From: Streptomyces melanogenes
GTDB taxonomy: Bacteria > Actinomycetota > Actinomycetes > Streptomycetales > Streptomycetaceae
Direction of reading: 5' to 3'
Length of the DNA: 64,000 nt
Assembly: GCF_014649795.1 (NCBI RefSeq)
Contig: NZ_BMTS01000007.1
Coordinates: 358,592-422,591 of the forward strand
Positions within the stretch are counted from its first letter, which is position 1; every line of letters starts with the position of its first letter. The position numbers and the translations under genes are program-made. Below, piece after piece: positions 17,386-24,743 of this stretch. Under the pieces are notes generated by a model, which saw only the letters and a list, made by a program, of their open reading frames with translations, ran no database searches and was not told the DNA's origin.

Positions 17386-17553
17386 GTGGACGGTGATCCG
17401 CCTTTGTGGGCGTTGCTGTTGTTCTTCCTCGCCGTGGGCGGTGCGGTGGCCGTCGTGGGGGTTGCGGTGATCGTGAGTGCGGTGGGCCTGGTCGTAGGGG
17501 CGAAGGCGCTGGTGCGTAGGCGCGGGCAGGGCGGGGGAGATGGCGAGGGCTGA
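17386..17553 (+). CDS. Small single-pass membrane protein
   Basis: A 55-residue protein: a short lead VDGDPP, then a long hydrophobic stretch (LWALLLFFLAVGGAVAVVGV continuing AVIVSAVGLVVG), and a basic, glycine-rich tail AKALVRRRGQGGGDGEG. GAGGG lies six bases ahead of the GTG at 17386. Hydrophobic-then-basic design and the ribosome binding site support it; it has no recognised family. The convergent neighbour ends at 17630. Confidence 0.6.
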   Translation: MDGDPPLWALLLFFLAVGGAVAVVGVAVIVSAVGLVVGAKALVRRRGQGGGDGEG

Positions 17554-17629
17554 CCTGGTCACCCGTGAGCCGTTCCCAGGACTTCCATACCCTTCCGCCA
17601 GGCCCGACCATCCTTGGGCTCCGCTGCGG

Positions 17630-18487
17630 TCACTTGGGTAGATCGGGGGAGAGGAAGGGGGCGAGGAGTGCGAGCAATGCGTCGGGGCGATGGAGGGGGA
17701 TGATGTGGCCGCAGTCCTTCAGATGGTGTCCGACCAGGTCGTCGGTGATGGGGCGGAGTTGGTGTTCGAGGCCTGTGCCGATGGGGTGGGAGCCGATGGC
17801 CATGGTGGGCATGGTCAGCCGAGCCGTCGCGACGGCGTCCTGGATCTGTTGTGCGCTGGTGGGCAGGGCCCGGTAGTAGGAGAACGCGCAGCGCAGGGCC
17901 TCGCTCCCGGTATACGCGTGGACGAAGGCTGCACGGATGTCGTCGGGTACTCCCCGCCCCAGCGTTCCCGAGTCGAGGAACCAGTCGATGTACGGGGCCT
18001 CGTTGCCGGCCAGGACGGTTTCCGCGAGGCCGGGGACGGCGTGGAAGCCGAACCACCACGGGGCGCCGCCCGCGACGACGTGCTCTGCTCCGGGCAGGCG
18101 GCCGAGCAGTGCCTCCATCACGACCAGGCGCCGGACGAGGCGGGGCTGGCGCAGCGCGAGCAGGACGGCGGGGGCGGTGCCCGCGTCGATACCGACCACC
18201 GCTGCCGAGGGCTCGTCGAGTGCGTCGAGCAGCCCTTCGGCGTCGGTGGCGAGGGTGCCTGCGTCGTAGCCCTCGACGGCGCGTGCACTGGCGCCGAGGC
18301 CTCGCAGGTCCGGGGCGATGACCCGGTACTGCCCGGCCAGTCGGCTCATGATGCCGCTCCAGAGCTGCCAGGTGTGCGGGAAGCCGTGCAGCAGGAGAAC
18401 CGCAGGTCCCTCCCCGGCGATGGCGACGTTGAGTTGGACGCCGTTCGTCACGATGCGGTGCAGGTGGTGTGCGGCGGTTGCGGGCAT
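17630..18487 (-). CDS. Epoxide-hydrolase-like alpha/beta hydrolase
   Basis: A 285-residue alpha/beta hydrolase. HGFPHTW (34-40) forms the oxyanion-hole strand, DLRGLGAS (60-67) is typical, and the nucleophile elbow VGIDAGTAPA puts Asp near residue 101 where lipases have Ser. An Asp nucleophile points to the epoxide hydrolase or haloalkane dehalogenase branch; the usual lid-domain tyrosines may be in the WWFGFHAVP...SYYRALP region. The catalytic His is in LKDCGHIIPLHRP. AGGGGAG precedes ATG 18487. It is transcribed divergently from an HxlR regulator over a 99-base intergenic region with operator-like symmetry, so it is probably under HxlR control. Confidence 0.85.
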   Translation of the reverse strand: MPATAAHHLHRIVTNGVQLNVAIAGEGPAVLLLHGFPHTWQLWSGIMSRLAGQYRVIAPDLRGLGASARAVEGYDAGTLATDAEGLLDALDEPSAAVVGIDAGTAPAVLLALRQPRLVRRLVVMEALLGRLPGAEHVVAGGAPWWFGFHAVPGLAETVLAGNEAPYIDWFLDSGTLGRGVPDDIRAAFVHAYTGSEALRCAFSYYRALPTSAQQIQDAVATARLTMPTMAIGSHPIGTGLEHQLRPITDDLVGHHLKDCGHIIPLHRPDALLALLAPFLSPDLPK

Positions 18488-18503
18488 GATGACTCCCCTG
18501 CTG

Positions 18504-18536
18504 GTTACCATTGGTGACCACCAAACGGTAGGTAAC
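18504..18536. promoter_or_regulatory. Operator-like nested inverted repeats in the hydrolase/HxlR divergent promoter
   Basis: GTTACC (18504-18509) and GGTAAC (18531-18536) are exact complements. Between them lies TGGTG-AC-CACCA (18512-18523), itself an inverted repeat. Nested symmetry midway between two divergent starts is what an HxlR dimer site should look like; binding is inferred. Confidence 0.5.
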
Positions 18537-18586
18537 TGCCTGGCCGCTTCCAAGACGGCACTTTCAGGGAAGGTGGTGAGCCCCAG

Positions 18587-18997
18587 GTGACCACCCGAGG
18601 AGCCCGGGCCGCCGGTCGACCGGTGCGCGGCGATCTGTTCGATCCCCACTGTCCGACGCGACAGTTGCTGGACCGCATTGGTACGAAGTGGACGTCTATG
18701 GCCGTCAAGACGCTCGCCGATGCCGCACCGGAGGAGGTGCGCTTCGCGGAGCTGAGACGCCGGATGCCCGGCGTGTCGCAGAAGATGCTGTCCGTGACGC
18801 TGCGAAGCCTGACCCGCGACGGGCTGGTGTCGCGCCGGGTCGAACCGGCCGTGCCACCACGGGTCTTCTACCAGCTCACCGCACTCGGGCTGTCCCTGGA
18901 AGCCGCGCTTGCGGGGCTGCGGACCTGGGCGGAGGAGCACATGGCCGAGATCGACCGCGCCAACGAAGCCAACGACCAGGAGGCCGATGAGGGATAG
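18587..18997 (+). CDS. HxlR family transcriptional regulator
   Basis: A 136-residue winged-helix protein of the HxlR/MarR-like group, which often sense electrophiles or redox stress. Family marks: CPTRQLLDRIGTKWT (a Cys before the first helix), RFAELRRRMPGVSQKMLSVT (recognition helix), LRSLTRDGLVSRR and the wing region VPPRVFYQLTALG. The Cys in DPHCPTRQ is at the conserved HxlR position. The GTG at 18587 has AAGGTGG upstream. Its partner is the divergent hydrolase gene. Confidence 0.88.
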   Translation: MTTRGARAAGRPVRGDLFDPHCPTRQLLDRIGTKWTSMAVKTLADAAPEEVRFAELRRRMPGVSQKMLSVTLRSLTRDGLVSRRVEPAVPPRVFYQLTALGLSLEAALAGLRTWAEEHMAEIDRANEANDQEADEG

Positions 18998-19023
18998 GCA
19001 GGCCGATTTCGTGCTCCGTACTG

Positions 19024-19191
19024 ATGGCTCGGGTACGCGATATAGCAGGCGTCGCCACCCCGGTACCTCTAGGAGATGGAGGGGATCCGTCGGCGCAGTG
19101 GCTGGTGACGAAGGCGCTGGTGAGGGACCACAGACAGATGGTGTTCGAGGAAGGCATCTCCGGTTCCGCCCGAAACACTCCAAGACCCTGA
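19024..19191 (+). CDS. Possible 55-residue hypothetical protein
   Basis: From ATG 19024 the frame reads MARVRDIAGVATPVPLGDGG through WLVTKALVRDHRQMVFEEG to a stop at 19191. The composition is protein-like (third-position GC, mixed charged residues), but no family is recognised and there is no clear ribosome binding site. It could be the tail of a lost gene. The rest of 18998-19398 shows nothing convincing. Confidence 0.25.
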   Translation: MARVRDIAGVATPVPLGDGGDPSAQWLVTKALVRDHRQMVFEEGISGSARNTPRP

Positions 19192-19398
19192 AGCCGCCGT
19201 CGAAGGCACCTGTACGCACTACCAGCAGCCCGTCACCATCGTCGCTCTCCTGGCGACACCGGAAGCCGCCCGTCCGCCCATGCCGACCGGCCTTCGTGAT
19301 GTCGTCCCGCTCCGCAGGGTTCTATGACAGTGAGACCGATGGGCCGGCAGTCCGGATATCCAGCTGCCGACCACAGGCCGTGATGGCAGGCTCTGCCC

Positions 19399-19704
19399 AT
19401 GGCTTTCCTTCGTTGCGAAGCGGTCCGATGGGTCGATGACGAACCCCAGCCCGGCCTGGTCGAGGTCCGCTTTGCCGACGCCCACCAGCAGCAATGGGCC
19501 TTCGTCGACAAGTGGCCCATCTTCACCGGCGACGACCTGACCCCCGACTCCGACTATCCCGTCGAGGTCGGCCTCCTCTGTGACATCCTGACCGCCGACA
19601 CCACCACAGACAGACTTACGATCTCCGTCGCACCTTGGGGACTCGAATCACTCGACGGACGCGTCGAGTTCGAAGTGCGAGTTGATCAATTGACCATGGG
19701 CTGA
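19399..19704 (+). CDS. Conserved-looking 101-residue hypothetical protein
   Basis: A compact, acidic soluble protein: MAFLRCEAVRWVDDEPQPGL, EVRFADAHQQQWAFVDKWPI, FTGDDLTPDSDYPVEVGLLC, then ISVAPWGLESLDGRVEFEVR. It has no signal peptide or membrane part. Codon use is typical of the genome. Small acidic beta-rich proteins of this shape are sometimes immunity-like, but I know no family for it. It stands alone; downstream is a MITE-disrupted gene on the other strand. Confidence 0.6.
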   Translation: MAFLRCEAVRWVDDEPQPGLVEVRFADAHQQQWAFVDKWPIFTGDDLTPDSDYPVEVGLLCDILTADTTTDRLTISVAPWGLESLDGRVEFEVRVDQLTMG

Positions 19705-19785
19705 GGTTCACCATCGCCGGGCCTCGCCGACCTGACGGTCGGCAGGGCTCACGCAGCTCGCCGATCCCCACCCTCCTCACACCAT

Positions 19786-20127
19786 TCAACCAACAACAGA
19801 GTGAGGCGAAGAGCGGCAGCGGGCGTTTTCAAGGTTCTGACCGTGCATCCGTGAAGGCTCAGCCTGGCGTCGGCCACGAGTGCCTTCGGCGCAGAGTCCC
19901 GCGCTGCTCAAGCGGTTGCGCGGTGGCGCGCGAGCCTGGACTCGGTCGTCTTTCTGGCGTAGCCATCACGGAAGCGCGGTCAGAACCGTTTTCAAAGATC
20001 CCCATCAACGCGTCGCTGAGCCGCTTGAACCGCCTGTAGGCATCGGCCAGAGCGACCCGTACGCGGTTGGCGGCGTCCAGCACACCGTCGGGGACCAGCA
20101 TCTGCGCCTGCGCGAAGTCGCATGCTC
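19786..20127 (-). pseudogene. Unknown gene remnant split by a MITE
   Basis: On the minus strand, QMLVPDGVLDAANRVRVALA, DAYRRFKRLSDALMGIFEN is clearly protein-like. The reading is broken by the 155-bp element at 19833-19987. Removing the element and one copy of the 8-bp duplication restores an open frame GIFENARCRSSPHSVVG ending at 19786. No start codon is evident on the 5' side, so the gene was probably already truncated there. Family unknown. Confidence 0.5.
19833..19987. mobile_element. 155-bp MITE with 27-bp inverted ends and 8-bp target duplications
   Basis: The left end (19833-19859, beginning GGTTCTGACCGTGCATCC) and the reverse complement of the right end (19961-19987, beginning GGTTCTGACCGCGCTTCC) match at 24 of 27 positions. 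The 8-mer GTTTTCAA flanks it exactly on both sides (19825-19832 and 19988-19995). The interior is too short for a transposase. Eight-base duplications and GG-starting ends fit mobilisation by an ISL3- or IS256-type transposase; the parent is not identified. Confidence 0.8.
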
Positions 20128-20162
20128 TTCTCCGGGATGTCGGGACCGGTATCCCGGAGAAG
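20127..20162. terminator. 12-bp-arm hairpin after the NmrA-like gene
   Basis: CTTCTCCGGGAT (20127-20138) and its exact complement (20151-20162) enclose a 12-base loop. It lies 34 bases after the stop of the minus-strand NAD(P)-binding gene and is the likely end of the MarR operon transcript. Confidence 0.7.
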
Positions 20163-20195
20163 GGTGAGGGGCGGGGCAGACGGTTGGGCGGTCGG

Positions 20196-21062
20196 TCAGG
20201 CGGTCTTGGTGAACGTGTGGAGATGTTCGCGGAGGAAGGTGTGCAGTGTCCTGGCGGGGCGGCCGAGGATGATCTCGATGGTGTCGTTGGGAGATTCCGG
20301 GTGTGCGATGGCCAGTTGCTGGATCTCTACCACGTGGCTGGCGAGCCAGGGCGGCATCTGTGCGGTGGACAGGAGGTGGCTGTGGAACTCGCTCGGCGGC
20401 AGGTCGATGTAGCGAACGGGGTGGCCGGTCAGCTCGCCGAGCAGACGGGCGAGCTCGGGGTGGCTGAAGGCCCGGGGACCGGTCAGGGTGTAGGTGGCGC
20501 CGGCAAGGCTGGGGCGCAGGAGGGTCTCGGCGGCGACGTCGGCGATGTCTCGGACGTCGATGTAGTTACAGGGTGCCTCGCGCATGGCCCCGATGAGTAC
20601 GCCCTCGGCGATCGCTGGGGCGTTCAGGAGCAGCTTTTGCATGAATGCGTAGGGCCGGAGCAGCGTAGCCGTCATGTCGGTTTTCGCCAGGTGTTCCTCG
20701 ACCTGCCAGTGGCTGCGCGAGATGGCCACCGGTGAGGCGGGCTCGGCTGCTGGGGCAGAGAGTTTGACCACGTGCCGTACCCCGCAGTGGGCTGCGGCGT
20801 CTATCACGTTGGTCTCAAGCTCGGCTTGACGCGGGCTGTTGGCCATGGCGAGGAACAGTTGCGTGGATCCCTCGAACGCGTCGCGGAGCGTCTGAGGGTC
20901 CGCGGCGTCCGCACCGACGATCTCGACTGGTGTGTTTGCGCCGATCGCGGCGCGCAGATTGTCGGGCGTACGGCTGACGGCGCGGCAGGGGACTTCGCGT
21001 TCGATGAGCCGCCGGAGCAGGGCGCTGCCGGTGGCGCCGGTGGCGCCGACGATGGTGATCAC
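20196..21062 (-). CDS. NmrA-like NAD(P)H-binding oxidoreductase
   Basis: A 288-residue atypical short-chain-dehydrogenase-fold protein. The dinucleotide motif is VITIVGATGATGSALLRRLI (residues 1-20), followed by RAVSRTPDNL for the NADP phosphate and VVKLSAP at the active-site strand. The C-terminal part (SHPELARLLGELTGHPVRYI) matches NmrA/QorB-like proteins, which may be NAD(P)H sensors or quinone reductases. Translation starts at GTG 21062 with GAAAGG ahead; the open frame upstream is not part of the fold. It is the last gene of a marR, membrane-protein, nmrA-like operon. Confidence 0.88.
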   Translation of the reverse strand: MITIVGATGATGSALLRRLIEREVPCRAVSRTPDNLRAAIGANTPVEIVGADAADPQTLRDAFEGSTQLFLAMANSPRQAELETNVIDAAAHCGVRHVVKLSAPAAEPASPVAISRSHWQVEEHLAKTDMTATLLRPYAFMQKLLLNAPAIAEGVLIGAMREAPCNYIDVRDIADVAAETLLRPSLAGATYTLTGPRAFSHPELARLLGELTGHPVRYIDLPPSEFHSHLLSTAQMPPWLASHVVEIQQLAIAHPESPNDTIEIILGRPARTLHTFLREHLHTFTKTA

Positions 21063-21114
21063 AGTGTGCCTTTCGTGGGTGAGGGGTCTGGAGAACCGGG
21101 TGGGAAGGGCTGGG

Positions 21115-21576
21115 TCAGGCCGGTTGCCGGGATGTTGTGCCGTGCCACCGCCAGGTGACGATGGCGGCGGCCAGGCCGGCCGACAGCGGCAGGTCGATCC
21201 GCAGCCGCTCCAGCCATCCGGCATCGGGGACCAGTGTGTGCGACGGCAGCCAGTCGGATCCGAACCATCCGGCCAGGCCGGCGATTCCGGCCGCTGTAAT
21301 GACGAGGCCGAGGGTGAGTAGCGGTCGCGGCGCCGAGGCTGTCCAGCGCCGGGGTCGGCCGCGGCGGTGCAGCCAGGCGCCGACGATGCAGGCCACCAAG
21401 GCCGATGTGGCCCCGATGGAGGTGAAGGCGGCCCTGGTCAGTTCGGGCTGGCCGCTGAGGAATCCGCCGAGCCCGGCGGTGAGCGCAGGGGCCAGGTAGG
21501 CGGTCGCGACTTCCTTCCACAGGGTGAACGGACGCGTGGCGAAACCGCGCTGGGCGGTTCTGGGAGAGGGGCTCAT
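21115..21576 (-). CDS. Four-helix membrane protein
   Basis: A 153-residue integral membrane protein with hydrophobic segments near 30-45 (LAPALTAGLGGFLSG), 53-68 (TSIGATSALVACIVGAWL), 88-104 (TLGLVITAAGIAGLAGWF) and the C-terminus. GGAGGAG sits just ahead of ATG 21576. No family was recognised. The 119-base gap to the MarR gene contains two TTAG-N4-CTAA repeats, so it is probably controlled by MarR together with the downstream NmrA-like gene. Confidence 0.72.
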   Translation of the reverse strand: MSPSPRTAQRGFATRPFTLWKEVATAYLAPALTAGLGGFLSGQPELTRAAFTSIGATSALVACIVGAWLHRRGRPRRWTASAPRPLLTLGLVITAAGIAGLAGWFGSDWLPSHTLVPDAGWLERLRIDLPLSAGLAAAIVTWRWHGTTSRQPA

Positions 21577-21595
21577 GTGACTCCTCCAAAATAAA

Positions 21596-21628
21596 TTAGC
21601 TGGCTAACCAGATGATTAGGAAGCTAAC
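21596..21628. promoter_or_regulatory. Tandem TTAG-N4-CTAA operators (probable MarR sites)
   Basis: TTAGCTGGCTAA (21596-21607) and TTAGGAAGCTAA (21616-21627) are two palindromic copies 20 bases apart, upstream of the membrane-protein gene. GCTAACTAT follows the second copy and occurs again at 22233-22241 just ahead of the marR gene, linking the two promoters. Binding by the neighbouring MarR protein is inferred. Confidence 0.6.
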
Positions 21629-21695
21629 TATATGGGTGCAGGAAAGGGTGCCGCGCGGTTGAGGAAGCTGCCCCCGCGCGGAAGTGATGCCGCAG

Positions 21696-22217
21696 CTATT
21701 CGGCAGTCAATGCGTCGATCCGCTGAGTGATCCGCTCCAGGAGGTCGAGGAACAGCCCGCGTTCATCGGCGGCCAGTCCGCCGACCAGCGCCTCAAGCCG
21801 TGCGAAGTGGTCCGCGGCCATATCGCGCAACCGCTGGCTGCCGCGCGCCGTGAGTACCACCACTGCGCCCCGCCCGTCCTCCGTTGAGGCGCGGCGAGCC
21901 ACCAGGCCCTCTCGCTCCAGGCCAACGACCAGGCCCGTCACTGTGGCGCGCGAGACGCCGAGACTCTTCGCGAGCTGCGACGGCGACTTCTCCCCGTCGC
22001 TGTCCTCGAGATCCACCAGGAGGCGGTAGCGCCCGGTCGACAGCCCGGAACGCGCAAAGTGCACTTCGGACGCCCGGTCCAGGCGCGCCCCGGCAGCCAT
22101 CAGGCGCACCGCGACAAGTACCGCCTGCGGGTCGGTCTCAAGCCCGTACCGCGCGATCTGCTTCCGCGCCTGTTCGAGCGTGGGTGCAGCGCCGGGGTTC
22201 GCGTCCTCGTCACTCAT
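21696..22217 (-). CDS. MarR family transcriptional regulator
   Basis: A 173-residue winged-helix regulator. SEVHFARSGLSTGRYRLLVD begins the domain, SPSQLAKSLGVSRATVTGLV is the helix-turn-helix, and LEREGLVARRASTEDGRGAV is the wing with the usual DGR turn. Flanking helices form the dimer interface. The ligand is unknown. It heads an operon of membrane protein and NmrA-like oxidoreductase, a setting common for MarR proteins that sense quinones or drugs. Repeats resembling its site occur upstream of both transcription units. Confidence 0.9.
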   Translation of the reverse strand: MSDEDANPGAAPTLEQARKQIARYGLETDPQAVLVAVRLMAAGARLDRASEVHFARSGLSTGRYRLLVDLEDSDGEKSPSQLAKSLGVSRATVTGLVVGLEREGLVARRASTEDGRGAVVVLTARGSQRLRDMAADHFARLEALVGGLAADERGLFLDLLERITQRIDALTAE

Positions 22218-22259
22218 AAGAAGTAATATGGCGGCTAACTATCTGCCAGTCAAGTCGCC

Positions 22260-22759
22260 GAGAGCCTCACACCTGCAGACTCCGGACGGTTCCGCCCCCG
22301 ACGACGGCCCGCCGCGACCCGGGGGGCCTCACCGCAGACCTGGTCATCGGTGCCCTGAACGAGCGTGACGTGCCCGGCCGTCTGCGGTACCCGGCCGACA
22401 TCTGCGCGGAGCTGTCTTTCGGCGCCCGTATCGGAGGCAGGGCGCCAGACCCCGCCGACTCACCCCGGTCAGCGATCCAGCCGCCCATCGGCGACGCCGG
22501 GGGTACGGGCCTTTACGGATGCCGCCCCTGTCGCCCCGTACGGCTCACTGGTCCCCGCGCAGGCCGCAGCCGGCGTGGGAGCGGGAGGTTGGACGGCGTG
22601 GCTGCGGCCCCGGCCGGTGAAGGCGCGGGGCCGCGGGGCATCGTGGTTGTCGGGAAGATGCGGTCTGAGCCTGCCCGAATTACCCCTGCCCAGGGGCGTG
22701 GCGCGTTTCGTAGGCTGAGCGCTGGTGGCCGTTGGTCGCCGACGAGGGAGGGCGAAGCC
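22260..22759. other. Leader region of the lanthipeptide precursor, no confident gene
   Basis: About 500 bases between marR and the precursor gene. A plus-strand stretch reading ADLVIGALNERDVPGRLRYP then ADICAELSFGARIGG (about 22335-22440) looks protein-like but has no start and no known family. The rest is GC-rich without recognisable features. The precursor promoter must lie here or further upstream. Confidence 0.35.
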
Positions 22760-22906
22760 GTGGTACTCCTCGATCTGCAGGCTCTGACACTCCAGGACGC
22801 CGAGCATGCCAGCACGGGTGCGGCAGGGAGCGCGGGTAGCGTCTTTTTCTGCAACAGCTCGGTCACGGTGATCTTCTGTTGTGTCGATGGGCCGGTCGAC
22901 CGGTAG
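22760..22906 (+). CDS. Class III lanthipeptide precursor (RamS/AmfS-like)
   Basis: A 48-residue peptide. The leader VVLLDLQALTLQDAEHAS carries the LLDLQ motif that class III synthetases (LanKC, such as RamC) recognise. The core contains two copies of the S-x2-S/T-x3-C pattern that becomes (methyl)lanthionine or labionin rings: S24-AG-S27-VFF-C31 and S33-SV-T36-VIF-C40. RamS and AmfS have the same two-motif layout. A second Cys (C41) and a hydrophilic tail VDGPVDR extend beyond the usual end. GGGAGGG lies seven bases before the GTG start. Product by analogy would be a hydrophobic, possibly morphogenetic, peptide like SapB. No LanKC, protease or transporter gene is in the window, so modification in trans is required. 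Established: family pattern. Inferred: ring topology and function. Confidence 0.78.
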   Translation: MVLLDLQALTLQDAEHASTGAAGSAGSVFFCNSSVTVIFCCVDGPVDR

Positions 22907-22937
22907 CCACCGATTCCCCCGCTGAGCGGCCCTCCCG

Positions 22938-23362
22938 TCAGACCTCCTTGGCGGTGTTGAGCTGAGCGTAGGCCTGCTCGATGAACAGCCACCCGGCGCC
23001 GGTGAGCCCGAACACGACTTCGTCGTATCGGAGCGGCGGCACGAGCACGGCCTGGGCCGCGGTCCCGTGTACGGCGCCGCATCCGAACCTGCGGGCCTCG
23101 TAGATCAGTCCGTCACTGAACGGCTCGTCGGTGTCGAGCCACAGGATCTGCGGGGCGTAGGCGCCGAGCGTCATCCGGTCGAGGGCTGAGTCGTCGGCGG
23201 TCTCGCTGTGCACGATGGCGAGTTGCACGGTGAGGGGCGGCACAGCGGTCCGCGTGACGGCATGACTGGGTCGTCGTGCTCGGGCTCGTGGGCGAGTAGG
23301 GGGGCGCGGGCGCTCGCGTCGGGTACCGGGGTGCCTGGGCGGAGGTCTTGTGGGGCAGGCAT
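22938..23362 (-). pseudogene. Hypothetical protein with an apparent frameshift
   Basis: Two minus-strand frames look like one protein: MPAPQDLRPGTPVPDASARA with LLAHEPEHDDPV from 23362, then, after a shift near 23235, LTVQLAIVHSETADDSALDR, MTLGAYAPQILWLDTDEPFS, VLVPPLRYDEVVFGLTGAGW and LFIEQAYAQLNTAKEV to a stop at 22938. The second part alone is open from 23243. I recognise no family. It may be two frames of one decayed gene or a shorter intact gene starting inside; neither start has a good ribosome binding site. Confidence 0.5.
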
Positions 23363-23509
23363 GTTGCGGCGGTGCGGAGTTCAGAGGTCAGGGTTGAGTG
23401 GAGGTTGATTTGGCCCATGTGTTTGGTGTGGGCAGCTTGCAACCTATTTACGGTTCTAGATCATGTTCGTGATGGTTGGGTCTGGTGCAGCTTTGGGTGA
23501 CAGGTTCGG

Positions 23510-24388
23510 TCACGCGGCCTGGAGGGCCGGTGTGGTCATGACGGTCTCGAATTCGACGGGGGTCAGTCGGCCGAGAGAGGCTTGTCTGCGGCGTCGGTGG
23601 TAGGTCCGCTCGATCCAGGTCACCATCGCCGTTCGCAGTTCCTGACGGGTGGCCCACTGTCGGCGGTCGAGGACGTTCTTCTGCAGCAGGCTGAAGAAGG
23701 ACTCCATGGCCGCGTTGTCGCCGGCCGCCCCGCCTCTCCCTGTCGAACCGGCCATCTGGTGGCCGGCGAGTGCCTGAACGAATTTTCCGGACCGGAATTG
23801 CGATCCGCGATCGCTGTGCAGAATGCACCCGGCGACGCTTTCGCGGCGGGCAACGGCATTGTTCAGCGCGGCGACGGCCAAGCGGGACATCATCCGCCCG
23901 TCGATGGAGTAGCCCACGATCCGCTTGCTGAAGACGTCCTTGACCGCGCAGAGATACAACTTCCCCTCCCCGGTGTCGTGTTCGGTGATGCCGGTAAGCC
24001 ACAGTTGGTTCGGACCGGTCGCGGTGAAGTCACGGCGGACGAGATCGTCGTGCACCGGCGGGCCTGCCTTCTTGGTCCTGCCACGCTTCTTGCCGAAGAC
24101 GCTCCACCAGCGGCTGTCCCGGCAGATCCGCCATGCGGTCCGGTCCGCCATGCCAGCTCCCAGATTGCGGGCTTCGTCGGCCAGGAAGCGGTAGCCGAAC
24201 TCCGGGTCCTCGCGGTGAGCGTCGAACAACGCGTTGGCTCGAGCGGCTTCATCGAATTCGGCATCGGTCACCGGCCGCTCCAGCCAGCGGTAGTAGGGCT
24301 GTCTGGCGAGCTTCATCACCCGGCACGTCACCGCGACGGGCACTCCGTCTCCGGCTAGCTCTTTCACGAGCGGGTAGATCCTTTTCCC
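23510..24388 (-). CDS. IS3 orfB transposase with first catalytic Asp replaced
   Basis: This is the catalytic part of the OrfAB transposase: an N-terminal HTH_21-like segment (ARQPYYRWLERPVTDAEF, then GYRFLADEARNLG) and an rve integrase domain. The domain normally begins LTDITEH; here it reads NQLWLTGITEHDTGEGK, so the first DDE aspartate is glycine. The second Asp (CILHSDRGSQFRS) and the Glu (DNAAMESFFSLLQ) are intact. Expression would need -1 slippage from orfA at the A-AAA-G run near 24381-24385. Length and ending (LGRLTPVEFETVM) are normal. Confidence 0.85.
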   Translation of the reverse strand, partial: GKRIYPLVKELAGDGVPVAVTCRVMKLARQPYYRWLERPVTDAEFDEAARANALFDAHREDPEFGYRFLADEARNLGAGMADRTAWRICRDSRWWSVFGKKRGRTKKAGPPVHDDLVRRDFTATGPNQLWLTGITEHDTGEGKLYLCAVKDVFSKRIVGYSIDGRMMSRLAVAALNNAVARRESVAGCILHSDRGSQFRSGKFVQALAGHQMAGSTGRGGAAGDNAAMESFFSLLQKNVLDRRQWATRQELRTAMVTWIERTYHRRRRQASLGRLTPVEFETVMTTPALQAA

Positions 24389-24672
24389 GGGAGATTCGCC
24401 TGCGACAGGTAGGCCGTGGCCCGGCGCAGAACCTCGTTCTCCTGCTCCAGCAGCTTGATCCGCCGACGTGACTCGCGAAGTTCGGCACCCTCCTGGCTGG
24501 TCGTTCCGGGCTTGGTCCCGTCGTCGATGTCTGCGCGGCGCATCCACTTCCACAGCGTCATGGCGTGGACACCGAAATCGGCGGCTACCTGCTCGACGGT
24601 CACGCCCGGACCGCGGTTCCTCGCGACCCGCACGACGTCCTGGCGGAACTCTTCCGGATAAGGCTTGGGCAC
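24364..24672 (-). CDS. IS3 orfA
   Basis: A 102-residue DNA-binding protein with a helix-turn-helix (EQVAADFGVHAMTLWKWMRR) and a leucine-zipper tail (ESRRRIKLLEQENEVLRRAT) that mediates assembly with OrfAB. GGAAGGG precedes GTG 24672, giving VPKPYPEEFRQDVV as the N-terminus. It ends 25 bases into orfB, with GGGAAAAGG as the probable slippery site for -1 frameshifting. Confidence 0.88.
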   Translation of the reverse strand: MPKPYPEEFRQDVVRVARNRGPGVTVEQVAADFGVHAMTLWKWMRRADIDDGTKPGTTSQEGAELRESRRRIKLLEQENEVLRRATAYLSQANLPGKGSTRS

Positions 24673-24743
24673 AGCGACACCCTTCCCATCTGCCCCACAG
24701 GGCAAGCCAGTTCAGATGTCACCCGATCGTGCGGCAGACCCCA

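Larger units (their letters stand above)
23476..24743 (-). mobile_element. IS3-family element
   Basis: orfA and orfB lie on the minus strand with a programmed-frameshift-type overlap. Terminal inverted repeats: 23478-23502 starts GGGTCTG and contains GGGTGACA; the reverse complement of 24717-24741 shows the same two blocks at the same spacing (about 18 of 25 positions match). No target duplication is evident. The orfB product lacks the first catalytic Asp, so the copy is probably dead unless helped in trans. Confidence 0.8.

Noticed and set aside
22260..23440. A complete lanthipeptide cluster around the precursor
   Set aside because: No LanKC, LanM, LanB/C, protease or ABC transporter homologue is visible in the window; only the precursor is supported.
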